Part shown: piece by piece, positions 26,298 to 34,834 of the stretch
How the letters are laid out: each line of letters opens with the position of its first letter
Numbering within the stretch: position 1 is the first letter of the stretch
Assembly (NCBI GenBank): GCA_001512785.1
Contig: LFSQ01000029.1
Location: 1 to 51,437, forward strand
From: Syntrophomonas sp. DTU019
GTDB lineage: Bacteria; Bacillota; Syntrophomonadia; Syntrophomonadales; Syntrophomonadaceae
Reading direction: 5' to 3'
Length of the DNA: 51,437 bases
Notes under the pieces: model-generated
The model's input: only the letters and a program-made list of their open reading frames with translations
Told to the model about the DNA's origin: nothing
Database searches by the model: none
Program-made: the position numbers and the translations under genes

Positions 26298-27959
26298 TCA
26301 GTATCGCCGGCCGGAGATAAGGAAGGCGTATAATCCCATCAGTATGGCAAAGCCGCTGGTAGCCAACAGAACCGTATTTAAATGGGCTACGGAATAATCT
26401 CCTGCTGCGAGCAGCAGAGAGGTGCTGACCAGGCCGCCTGCAATGATCAAGCTGGCGCTGATGCGATTGGAGAGCTGGGTGAGTTTGGACTCAAGGTTCT
26501 TCTTCAGCTCGTGCTTGTGAGATACTTCCAGTTCTCCCTCGCCGGCCACCTTTATCAAATGGTTTAAATTGCGCGGGAAAGACAGCAAAGGCTTGATTTC
26601 CCGGTAATAATTGCTGCGCAGGCTGCGGTAAATCCCTTCCGGCTTTATCCTTTCCAGGTACATATCCCTGATGATGGGACCGGCCACCTCGGAAAAGTTG
26701 AAATTGGGATCGAGTTTTTTGCCCACGCCATCCACGGTGATCAAAGCCCTCATGAGAGCGGTGAGATAATTGGGCAGGCGCAGTTGATAACGGTAGGCAA
26801 TCTCCATCATCTCCCGGCGCAAGCGGTCAGTATCGATATCTCCCATGCTGGATAAATACACTCTTTCTACCAGGTCCGAAAAGTCGGCCTCGAAACTGTC
26901 CAGATCAACCTGGTCGTTTAGTATCCCCATATCATATAAAGCGCTCATGGCCTTGTCCAGGTCTTTCTTTTCAATACCCATGAGCAGCTTCCCCAGGCTG
27001 GTCAGCCTTCGTTCGGTCAACAGCCCGATGGCGCCGAAATCGATGAAGGCGATTTTGTCTTCACTCAGGACCATGATATTCCCGGGGTGCGGGTCGGCCT
27101 GGAAAAAGCCGTGCATCATGACCTGGGTCAAAAAAGCCCGGGTTCCCAAACGGGAAATCTTACGGCGGTTCCACCCCCGAGCTTCTATGGTTTCAAAATC
27201 ATCCAGTTTTACCCCATCGATGAATTCCTCGGTCAGAACCCTTCTGGTGCTGTATTCCTCGTAAACACGCGGAATAACCACTGAATCGTCAGCAGCAAAA
27301 TTCAGGCGCATTCTTTCAGTGTTCTTGGCCTCCCGGTCATAATCCAATTCGAGCCGCAATACCTTGGCATAATCCTCAACCAGTGCCACCAGGCCGATCT
27401 GCCTGGCATCCGGGGAATGCTTTTCCGCCAGGTTGGCCAATTCTTTTAGGATCTGCAGATCGTCTTCCACCAGTTTTTCGATGCCCGGGCGCTGCACTTT
27501 GACAATGACCTCTTCGCCGCTTTTTAAACGCGCCCGGTGCACCTGCCCAATGGAAGCGGCTGCCAGCGGAACGGGATCGAAGTCGGCAAAAACCTCCTCC
27601 ACCGGACCAATCTCGGCAGATATCTGCGCTTTGACTTGATCGATGGGAAAAGGCATTACCTTATCTTGCAGCTTCTCCAGTTCTTCAATAAATGCCGGTG
27701 AAAGCAGGTCTGATCTGGTGCTGAGCAATTGGCCGAACTTGATAAAGGTAGGTCCCAATTCCATTATGGCACTGGTCAGGTTTTCTGCCATGCAGGCGTC
27801 CGATTCCAGGTCACATTTGTGCAGGAGATAAAATACAGGTACAGGCACTGCGCCTTCCAAGCCCCAGCGGTGGATTAAATAGCCCAGGCCATGTTTTATC
27901 AAAGTCTTGATGATTTGCCGGTAACGGCCTCCCAGCCTTATGCGTTGGTTAATATTCAA
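26298..27959 (-). CDS. ubiB: ABC1/UbiB-family atypical kinase-like ATPase (copy 2)
   Basis: The 553-aa protein has the same elements as the copy at 1.7-3.3 kb: TFIKFGQLLSTRSDLL, AAASIGQVHRA, VIVKVQRPG, FFQADPHPGN and DFGAIG, with two C-terminal membrane helices. The two copies differ across most positions outside the motifs, so they are old paralogues. The TTG start at 27959 has GGGGG about 7 nt upstream. It appears to be monocistronic. Its substrate is unknown; quinone or lipid metabolism is inferred from the family. Confidence 0.9.
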   Translation of the reverse strand: MNINQRIRLGGRYRQIIKTLIKHGLGYLIHRWGLEGAVPVPVFYLLHKCDLESDACMAENLTSAIMELGPTFIKFGQLLSTRSDLLSPAFIEELEKLQDKVMPFPIDQVKAQISAEIGPVEEVFADFDPVPLAAASIGQVHRARLKSGEEVIVKVQRPGIEKLVEDDLQILKELANLAEKHSPDARQIGLVALVEDYAKVLRLELDYDREAKNTERMRLNFAADDSVVIPRVYEEYSTRRVLTEEFIDGVKLDDFETIEARGWNRRKISRLGTRAFLTQVMMHGFFQADPHPGNIMVLSEDKIAFIDFGAIGLLTERRLTSLGKLLMGIEKKDLDKAMSALYDMGILNDQVDLDSFEADFSDLVERVYLSSMGDIDTDRLRREMMEIAYRYQLRLPNYLTALMRALITVDGVGKKLDPNFNFSEVAGPIIRDMYLERIKPEGIYRSLRSNYYREIKPLLSFPRNLNHLIKVAGEGELEVSHKHELKKNLESKLTQLSNRISASLIIAGGLVSTSLLLAAGDYSVAHLNTVLLATSGFAILMGLYAFLISGRRY

Positions 27960-28258
27960 ACTGCTGCCCCCTTGAGATTGGATTCAACCGGTGTCGAATG
28001 TGCTATAGGTCGGCTATCTGTAAGCGGTGCTAAAATAAACAGCAATATGTCTAATTCCTAAATAAAGGGCATATCGAGCAAGAAAGCACCTGGCAAAGCT
28101 CTTTCGCTTATTCCTTCAAAATAGTGTAACATTTTAACGTCAACTGGAATAACCCCTATTGTCTATTTTCCGTCATTATAGCCTTATTTTTTAACTGCGA
28201 GCACGGTGCCGCGGCTTTGTCGCCCGGAACATCGCCTGCCCATTGACTGAAATGATTA
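27960..28258. other. divergent intergenic region
   Basis: This stretch separates ubiB (minus) from the CadC-type regulator (plus). Apart from the regulator's promoter, which begins at 28259, I find no gene, repeat or RNA structure that I can support. Confidence 0.5.
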
Positions 28259-28319
28259 TTTACAATCTATAAAGTCAATAATATAATTTTACATATGATC
28301 AGTTGTTCATATGTAAAAT
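28259..28319 (+). promoter_or_regulatory. cadC promoter and ArsR/SmtB-type operator
   Basis: TTTACA (28259-28264) and TATAAT (28282-28287) are spaced by 17 bp. From 28286 to 28319 there is a perfect inverted repeat, ATTTTACATATGA and its complement, around 8 nt. Its core ACATATGATCA-GT-TGTTCATATGT is a near 12-2-12 palindrome of the SmtB/CadC type. It covers the -10 and the transcript start, so a metal-free repressor would block both genes. Confidence 0.85.
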
Positions 28320-28332
28320 TGGAGGGATGATT

Positions 28333-28734
28333 ATGGCGAATGAGGATAGATTTGACCGCTGTGAAATCAGTTGCATCCACGAAGAAGCGGTCGCCGCAGT
28401 GAAGCAGACCATGATAAGCGATGATGAAGCGCAGTCCCTGGCAGATATATTTAAAACCCTGGCTGATCGTACCCGGGTCAAGATGCTGTTTGCCCTGATG
28501 CAAAAAGAACTGTGTGTCTGTGATCTGGCAGCTGTGATCGGGGCCTCCGAATCCTCTGTATCCCACCAATTGAGGATATTGCGCACTAACAAACTGGTGC
28601 GCTTTCGCCGCGACGGGAAAATCCTGTACTATTCCCTGGCTGATGACCACGTCATAACCCTGTTCAGACAGGCTTTGGAGCACGCCAGCCACGATGAAGC
28701 CTGGGCTGCCCAGTTTCTGGATTTAATCAAATGA
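28333..28734 (+). CDS. cadC: CadC-like ArsR/SmtB metal-responsive repressor
   Basis: The 133-aa winged-helix protein has the alpha-3 metal site ELCVCDLAAV and N-terminal cysteines RCEISCIHEEAV, the pair that joins it in CadC to bind Cd, Pb or Zn. The recognition helix is SESSVSHQLRILR. An alpha-5 site with Asp and His (DDHVITLFRQALEH) is also present. GGAGGG at 28321-28326 decides for ATG 28333 over the longer TTG frame. It precedes the cation ATPase by 42 bp and should repress both until metal binds. Confidence 0.93.
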   Translation: MANEDRFDRCEISCIHEEAVAAVKQTMISDDEAQSLADIFKTLADRTRVKMLFALMQKELCVCDLAAVIGASESSVSHQLRILRTNKLVRFRRDGKILYYSLADDHVITLFRQALEHASHDEAWAAQFLDLIK

Positions 28735-28776
28735 TACAATCATGTAACGCTTTCATATCAAGGGGGCTTTAAACGC

Positions 28777-31140
28777 ATGGCAAAAGCAGTGGAAATAAAC
28801 AATCTCAATTCCCGCAGCTTGTATCTCAAAGGCCTGGATTGCCCGGATTGTGCGGCCAAAATCGAGAAAGCGGTCAGCATGATCCCGGGCGTGGCTAACG
28901 CTACCGTTGTCTTCCCCCTGGGAAAACTGAATATCGCTTACGATGAGGCGCAAACCGGGGTAAAAGAGGTTATAGAAAGAGTCCAGGCCCTGGGCTATGA
29001 CGCGCAATTGGATGGCGAAGCGGATGAGCAGTACCGTTCCACCACTCTTCGCATCGAGGGTATGGATTGCGCCGACTGTGCGGCCAAATTGGAGAAGCAC
29101 ATCGCTCACTTACCCGGGGTAAAAGAGGTAACGGTCAATTTCGGGGCCGCCAAACTTACAGTTACTCATCAGGGGCCGGTCACTGCGATAGTGGACGCCA
29201 TTCAGATGATGGGCTACAAGGGCGCAGTTGACCATACATCCCTGACCTTGCCTGGCCCTTACTGGAAGCGCAACCAGTATGTAGTGCCAACGGCCATTTC
29301 CCTGCTGATGCTGGCCCTGGGCCTGCTGGCAGTAGCCACAGGTTTGGCTGACCCCATATCAAAAGCGTTTTTTATAGCCGGAATCGTTTTGGGCGGCTTC
29401 CTGCCGGCTAAGAATGGCCTGGCGGTTCTGATCAATGCCCGTCAGCTGGATATGAACATTCTCATGTCGATTGCAGTGGTTGGCGCCGCGGCTATTGGAG
29501 AATTCGTAGAGGCTGCAGCAGTGGTGTTTCTGTTCTCCCTGGGCAATGCCCTGCAGGGCTACACCCTGGATAGTACCCGCAATTCTATTCGGGCTTTGAT
29601 GGATCTGGCCCCTCAGCAAGCCCTGGTGGTGCGCGATGGGGCTGAGCTCACCCTGCCTTTGGAGGATATTGTCATCGGCGATGTCATCATAGTCAGGCCG
29701 GGAGAGAAAATCGCCATGGATGGCAGAGTCATTGCAGGTTCCTCCACAGTAAATCAGGCTTCAATAACCGGAGAGTCGGTGCCGGTGGAAAAAACCGCGG
29801 GCGATGAGGTCTATGCCGGCACCATCAATGAGCGCGGTTCTCTGCAGATTGAGGTTACCCGCCTGGCCAAAGACAACACCATATCCAGGATAATTGCCAT
29901 GGTTGAAGAAGCCCAGGGACAGAGAGCCCCTTCGCAGCAGTTTGTCGACCGCTTCGCCAAATACTATACCCCTCTGGTCATAAGCGGAGCCGCCCTGGTG
30001 GTGGCTGTACCCACCCTGCTGATGGGGCAGCCGTTTCATAAATGGTTTTATCAGGCCATGGCCATGCTGCTGGTGGCCTGCCCCTGCGCCCTGGTGATTT
30101 CCACCCCGGTCTCGATAGTAGCGGCTATCGGCAGCGCAGCCCGCAATGGGGTGCTGGTAAAAGGCGGCCTTTACCTGGAAGAAGCCGGAGCCCTGTCGGT
30201 AATTGCTTTTGACAAGACCGGAACCCTTACGGCGGGAAAGCCGCAGGTGACCGATGTAATACCTGTTAATGGCTATTCTGAGGACCAAGTCCTGTCCATC
30301 TCAGCAGCCATCGAATCCAGGTCCGAGCACCCCCTGGGTGAGGCCATTCTAAGCTATGCCCGGCAAAAAGGGCTGGATATCCCTGCAGTGAGCGGCTTCG
30401 AAGCGGTTTGGGGCATGGGGGCCGTAGGCCGTGTTGATGGCGTATCCTATCAAATCGGCAATGTGAGATTCTTCAGGGACCATAACATTGACATCGGATT
30501 GGTGGAAGACAGGATAAGAGCACTGCAAAATCAGGGCAAAACCGTCATGATTCTGGGGAAAGAAGGCCTGATCCTGGGGCTTATCGCTGTTGCTGACGTT
30601 CTCCGGGACAACAGCTCTCAGGCCATACAGAAGTTGAGAAAACTGGGCATAAAGAAAATCGTTATGCTCACCGGTGACAATGAGACAACCGCCCGGGCTA
30701 TAGCAGCTCAGGTGGGAGTTGATGAGTACCGGGCCGATCTGCTGCCCGGGGACAAAGTGGACGCCGTAAAAGAGCTTTTGAGCCGGTGCGGCAAAGCAGC
30801 CATGGTGGGAGACGGGGTGAATGACGCCCCGGCCCTGGCTATTTCGACCGTAGGTATTGCCATGGGGGTGGCGGGAAGCGATACCGCTCTGGAAACCGCG
30901 GATATAGCCCTGATGGCAGATGATTTGACCAAATTGCCTTACAGCATAAGGCTCAGCCGCCAGACCCTGAAGATCATAAAGCAAAACATCGCTTTCGCGC
31001 TTGTAATCAAAGGCCTGATCCTCCTGCTGGTCTTTCCCGGCTGGCTTACCTTATGGCTGGCGGTAGCTGCTGACATGGGCAGCTCGCTTTTGGTCACCCT
31101 GAATGGGATGCGGCTGCTCAGGGTCAGACATGCCGATTAG
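28777..31140 (+). CDS. zntA: Zn/Cd/Pb-translocating P1B-type ATPase
   Basis: The 787-aa pump has two heavy-metal domains with Asp before the pair (GLDCPDCAAKIE and GMDCADCAAKLE), the mark of divalent Zn/Cd/Pb pumps. The channel motif is LLVACPCALVIST, the phosphorylation site DKTGTLTAGK and the hinge GDGVNDAPAL. The late AVAADMGSSLLVTLN carries the Asp typical of the group. It is controlled from the upstream CadC operator. It exports toxic divalent metals and would also affect Zn available in the cell. It differs from the copper pump at 20.7 kb throughout. Confidence 0.95.
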   Translation: MAKAVEINNLNSRSLYLKGLDCPDCAAKIEKAVSMIPGVANATVVFPLGKLNIAYDEAQTGVKEVIERVQALGYDAQLDGEADEQYRSTTLRIEGMDCADCAAKLEKHIAHLPGVKEVTVNFGAAKLTVTHQGPVTAIVDAIQMMGYKGAVDHTSLTLPGPYWKRNQYVVPTAISLLMLALGLLAVATGLADPISKAFFIAGIVLGGFLPAKNGLAVLINARQLDMNILMSIAVVGAAAIGEFVEAAAVVFLFSLGNALQGYTLDSTRNSIRALMDLAPQQALVVRDGAELTLPLEDIVIGDVIIVRPGEKIAMDGRVIAGSSTVNQASITGESVPVEKTAGDEVYAGTINERGSLQIEVTRLAKDNTISRIIAMVEEAQGQRAPSQQFVDRFAKYYTPLVISGAALVVAVPTLLMGQPFHKWFYQAMAMLLVACPCALVISTPVSIVAAIGSAARNGVLVKGGLYLEEAGALSVIAFDKTGTLTAGKPQVTDVIPVNGYSEDQVLSISAAIESRSEHPLGEAILSYARQKGLDIPAVSGFEAVWGMGAVGRVDGVSYQIGNVRFFRDHNIDIGLVEDRIRALQNQGKTVMILGKEGLILGLIAVADVLRDNSSQAIQKLRKLGIKKIVMLTGDNETTARAIAAQVGVDEYRADLLPGDKVDAVKELLSRCGKAAMVGDGVNDAPALAISTVGIAMGVAGSDTALETADIALMADDLTKLPYSIRLSRQTLKIIKQNIAFALVIKGLILLLVFPGWLTLWLAVAADMGSSLLVTLNGMRLLRVRHAD

Positions 31141-31238
31141 GCTGTTAATGGTATTCGCTGCTGGTCGTGTGGAGAAGTGCATTCTCAGCCGGGGCACTAT
31201 GTGCTCCGGCTGTATAGGCCGAGGTTCATTCTGGCATT

Positions 31239-32000
31239 TTACTTGAGATGCAGGGTGATGGGGCAATGGTCTGAACCGGTTACCTCATCGAGAATAGTAC
31301 AATCAATGATTTGAGGCAGCAGGGGACGGCTGACATAGAAATAGTCAATCCGCCAACCGGCATTGCGCTCACGCGCGCGGGTGCGGTAATCCCACCACGA
31401 ATACTGGACCTTGTCCGGGTACAGGTAGCGAAAAACATCCACATAGCCCAGATCCAGAAATTGATCCAGGAGTTCCCTTTCCACCGGTAAAAACCCGGAA
31501 CGTTTTTCATTGCTTTTCGGGTTTTTGAGGTCTATCTCGCGGTGCGCGGTATTGAAATCCCCACAGATGATGAGATTGGCCTGGGTTTTCTTAAGCTCCT
31601 CGCAATAATCCATCAATGCCCGGTAGAACTGCAGTTTGTACTGCAGGCGCTCATCGCTCATCTGGCCGTTGGGAAAATAGATATTCAACAGGATAAACTG
31701 CGGATGATGGGTGATTATGATGCGGCCTTCCGCATCGAGGATTTCCACCCCGGTGCTGAGCCGGCAATCCAGCGGGGCCTGGCGAACATAGGTGGCTACT
31801 CCGCTGTAGCCCTTCTTGGCTCCAATATTCCAGTAGCTCTGATAACCCGGAACCTTAAGCAGCGATTGGGGCAATTGCTCGGGGCCGGCCTTGGTTTCCT
31901 GCAAGCACAATATATCCGGGGCTTCACGCTGCATCCAGTCGATAAAACCCTTGTTGTACACTGAACGGATGCCGTTGACATTCCAGGAATAGATTCTCAT
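31239..32000 (-). CDS. xthA: exodeoxyribonuclease III
   Basis: The 253-aa AP endonuclease/exonuclease has SWNVNGIRS at the start, LQETKA, ICGDFNTAHREIDL, and the C-terminal GWRIDYFYVS and TGSDHCPI motifs. It acts in base-excision repair. GGAGGGA lies 9 nt before the ATG. It stands alone downstream of the crotonase scrap. Confidence 0.97.
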   Translation of the reverse strand: MRIYSWNVNGIRSVYNKGFIDWMQREAPDILCLQETKAGPEQLPQSLLKVPGYQSYWNIGAKKGYSGVATYVRQAPLDCRLSTGVEILDAEGRIIITHHPQFILLNIYFPNGQMSDERLQYKLQFYRALMDYCEELKKTQANLIICGDFNTAHREIDLKNPKSNEKRSGFLPVERELLDQFLDLGYVDVFRYLYPDKVQYSWWDYRTRARERNAGWRIDYFYVSRPLLPQIIDCTILDEVTGSDHCPITLHLK

Positions 32001-32340
32001 GTTTTTTTTCCCTCCACCTTGGATAATTATATTACACCAGCATCAAGGCACTGCGCAAGCGAAAAAAGCCTGGTACAGTCTGTCCCGACTGCCCAAGCTT
32101 ACACTTATAGGTCTTTTACAGCTGGCTTCACCACACAAACACCATGAGGTCATTATAGCAACCGTGGGGCCATTAATATGCCCTGAACATACGGCTTTAC
32201 ACAGGCTGCAGCCCATGCACTTGTTTCGTCCAGTGTTTCAACCAACTCATGACATGCCTTTCAGTATTGAGGTGTGTCTTTAATATTGCCTCCTGGCATT
32301 GCGCTCGCCCTCAACAGCCAATTGCGCTGCCCGTATATCC
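32001..32340. other. intergenic stretch upstream of xthA
   Basis: On the minus strand TTGCGC and TGTAAT/TAATAT boxes near 32020-32050 could form the xthA promoter. No other gene, repeat or RNA is supported here. Confidence 0.35.
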
Positions 32341-32523
32341 TTACCGGCCTGTGAAATGCGGCTTTCGTTTTTCCCGGAAAGCTGCCGCGGCTTCTGCTTT
32401 ATCCTCCGATCCCAGGGAGTATATAGACTGGACTTGTTCAAATAGCATTCCCGCCTGCAGACTGGATTCCATGGCACCCGAGCCAAGCCTCAGGTTAATC
32501 AAACCGTAATAAACCTTAGCAGA
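32341..32523 (-). pseudogene. C-terminal fragment of an enoyl-CoA hydratase (crotonase)
   Basis: About 60 codons read AKVYYGLINLRL, then LQAGMLFEQVQSIY, SLGSEDKAEA and AAFREKRKPHFTGR before a stop. The tail (xxSEDKxExxxAFxEKRKPxFxGR) is the classic crotonase C-terminus. The rest of the gene, about 200 residues, is missing, and the fragment begins exactly at the end of hypE, overlapping its last codons in another frame. This marks a recombination junction. The fragment cannot be active. Confidence 0.75.
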
Positions 32524-33526
32524 TGCGGGGTACATGCTCCCCTTCCAGAGTGCTCAGAATGCGTTTGGCCCCAAGTGCGGTCTTGAGCAATACCATGCCA
32601 GGATGATTCGCAACTACTTCTCCAATTATTGTTGCCCCTTGAGTTAAGGGATTGCTGAGCAACTCCCGCATTAAATCGTCTATACCTTCCCGACTGGCAA
32701 AGATGACCATTTTGCCTTCATTGGCCATATAGAGCGGATCCATGCCCAGCATATCACAGGCCCCTTTGACCACTGCTGAAACCGGGATGCGCTGTTCTTC
32801 TACTACTATCCCTAACCCCGCCTGAGTGGCGATCTCGTTGAGAACAGTGGCCAGCCCTCCCCGGGTTGGATCGCGCATGCACTTTATCTGCGCGGGATAC
32901 TTGCTGACCAAAGCACTCAAATGATGCAGAGCCGCGCAGTCGCTCTCTGCCGGGGTAGAAAAAGCCAGGCCTTCGCGTTGGGCCAATATGGCCAGGCCAT
33001 GGTCGCCCACCTGTCCGGTAACGATAACCTGATCCCCCGGTTTGATGCAGCGAGGGTGCAGCGATACTTCCGAATCGATTACACCAATTCCCGTAGTATT
33101 GATGAAAACCTGATCGGCGCTGCCCTTTTCCACCACTTTGGTATCTCCGGTGACCAACTTCACACCGGCTGCTGCAGCGGTTTGAGCCATAGACTTTACG
33201 ATCTGCTCCAGATCCCGGATACTCAGACCTTCTTCAATGATGAAAGCAGCACTGAGATACAAGGGGCGGGCTCCACAGGCCACCAAATCATTCACCGTGC
33301 CGCATACTGCCAGTTTGCCGATATCCCCGCCGGGGAAAAACAATGGGGTGATGACGAAAGAATCGGTGGAGACAGCAATCCGGTTTACCGGCAATTGCAA
33401 CACAGCTCCATCCAGCATGTCATCAAGGTGTGGATTGCTCCAATATTGCTTAAAAATCCTCTCTATCAGGCCTTGGCTCATCAGGCCGCCGCTGCCGTGA
33501 GCGAGAAGAACCCTTTCCTGGTTCAC
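32516..33526 (-). CDS. hypE: hydrogenase maturation carbamoyl dehydratase HypE
   Basis: The 336-aa protein begins VLLAHGSGGLMSQGLI, has the AIR-synthase-like ATP domain (DGAVLQL, STDSFVITPLFFPGG) and ends PRIC, whose terminal Cys takes the carbamoyl group from HypF and turns it into cyanide for the active-site iron. The frame is open further upstream, but GTG 33526 overlaps the hypD stop (GTGA) and gives the family N-terminus. It is the last gene of the hydrogenase operon. Confidence 0.96.
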   Translation of the reverse strand: MNQERVLLAHGSGGLMSQGLIERIFKQYWSNPHLDDMLDGAVLQLPVNRIAVSTDSFVITPLFFPGGDIGKLAVCGTVNDLVACGARPLYLSAAFIIEEGLSIRDLEQIVKSMAQTAAAAGVKLVTGDTKVVEKGSADQVFINTTGIGVIDSEVSLHPRCIKPGDQVIVTGQVGDHGLAILAQREGLAFSTPAESDCAALHHLSALVSKYPAQIKCMRDPTRGGLATVLNEIATQAGLGIVVEEQRIPVSAVVKGACDMLGMDPLYMANEGKMVIFASREGIDDLMRELLSNPLTQGATIIGEVVANHPGMVLLKTALGAKRILSTLEGEHVPRIC

Positions 33527-34611
33527 TTTGATTCTCTTCCTTTCACCGGTATGGTATAGCGATAATGCGCGGCACAGGCCCCTTCCTGCGAGACCATACA
33601 GGGGCCCACCGGGTTCATCGGGCTGCAAACGGTACCGAATAAGGCGCATTGCGCGGGCGATATTTTACCGGTTAAAATAGCCCCGCAGGCACAGCCTTTG
33701 ATGGGTTTCTCTTCAATATCCGGAACGGCAAACCTCCGGCTTGCATCGTAATCGGCATAGCTTTCACGTATAGCCAGGCCGCTCTCAGGAACGGTTCCCA
33801 GGCCGCGCCAATTTACTGCGACAGGCTCGAATACCCGGGCTATTAGGCCTTGTGCGATCGGATTGCCCTCAGGCTTGACCAGGCGCTTGTATTGGATCTC
33901 AGCCCGGGCCTGACCGCTGGCGATCTGCCGCATCAACATGCAGATGCCTTCCAAAATATCCCGCTCATCAAACCCGGTCACCACGCAGGGTTTGTGGTGC
34001 TTGCTGATCAAATCTTCATATGGGGCGCAACCTATGACCAGCGATACATGACCCGGACAGATGAGCCCGTCCACCTCTATTTCCGGGTCGGAGAATATTG
34101 CTTGCAGGGCCGGGGGCACAGTTTTGTGCAGCGACCATACCGAGAAATTGCTCACTCCCAGCCGTTGGGCTTCAATTATAGTATGAGCAATGGTCGGGGC
34201 GGTAGTTTCAAATCCGATGCCCAAGAATACCATTTCCCGGTGCGGATTTTGGCAGGCCAACTGCAGAGCGTCCAGCGGGGAATACACCACCCGTATATCC
34301 GCACCCTGACTGCGGCATTGCTGAAGGGACGACTCGCTTCCCGGAACCCTCATCATATCCCCAAAGGTCAGCAAAGTAATGTCATGATTGCGGGCCAGGT
34401 GAATAACCCTGTCGATATCGCCCTGCGAAGTAACGCAAACCGGGCATCCCGGCCCGGATATCAGCCTTATACCAGGGGGCAGCAGTTCGCGTATGCCGCT
34501 GCGGGCAATAGCCATAGTATGGGTTCCGCAAACCTCCATAAGGGTGGCCGGTTTATCAATACTACTTATCGCCTGCAATAAGCGTTGGTTATATTCCTGG
34601 TCAGTTTTCAT
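33523..34611 (-). CDS. hypD: hydrogenase maturation protein HypD
   Basis: The 362-aa Fe-S protein has MEVCGTHTMAIARSG, GPGCPVCVT, GFETTAPT and the cluster region GCACGAILTGKISPAQC. With HypC it carries the Fe(CN)2CO unit that is inserted into the [NiFe] large subunit. A frame is open to 34674, but GGAGA before ATG 34611 and the family length favour the shorter start, which overlaps hypC by 11 nt. Confidence 0.96.
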   Translation of the reverse strand: MKTDQEYNQRLLQAISSIDKPATLMEVCGTHTMAIARSGIRELLPPGIRLISGPGCPVCVTSQGDIDRVIHLARNHDITLLTFGDMMRVPGSESSLQQCRSQGADIRVVYSPLDALQLACQNPHREMVFLGIGFETTAPTIAHTIIEAQRLGVSNFSVWSLHKTVPPALQAIFSDPEIEVDGLICPGHVSLVIGCAPYEDLISKHHKPCVVTGFDERDILEGICMLMRQIASGQARAEIQYKRLVKPEGNPIAQGLIARVFEPVAVNWRGLGTVPESGLAIRESYADYDASRRFAVPDIEEKPIKGCACGAILTGKISPAQCALFGTVCSPMNPVGPCMVSQEGACAAHYRYTIPVKGRESK

Positions 34612-34834
34612 AAGCTTCTCCAATTTTCTGCAAGGCCAAAAGCCAATCCATTGTCTCCCTGGCTTCACTTTCATCTATGATTTGCATGGCGAAGCCAGCG
34701 TGTATCAAAACATACTGCCCCGGAACAACCTCCGGTGTCATAATTATGCTCACCTCAACCTGATTGCCGTTGATATCAGCGGTTGCCCGATTGGCCTCTA
34801 TGGATACGATCCTGCCCGGTACTCCCAAGCACAT
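34601..34834 (-). CDS. hypC: hydrogenase assembly chaperone HypC
   Basis: The 77-aa protein begins MCLGVPGRIV, with the essential Cys2 after Met removal, and continues with the OB-like DINGNQVEV and YVLIHAGFAM. It binds HypD and the large-subunit precursor. Its ATG shares a base with the hypF stop (TGATG). Confidence 0.97.
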   Translation of the reverse strand: MCLGVPGRIVSIEANRATADINGNQVEVSIIMTPEVVPGQYVLIHAGFAMQIIDESEARETMDWLLALQKIGEAYEN

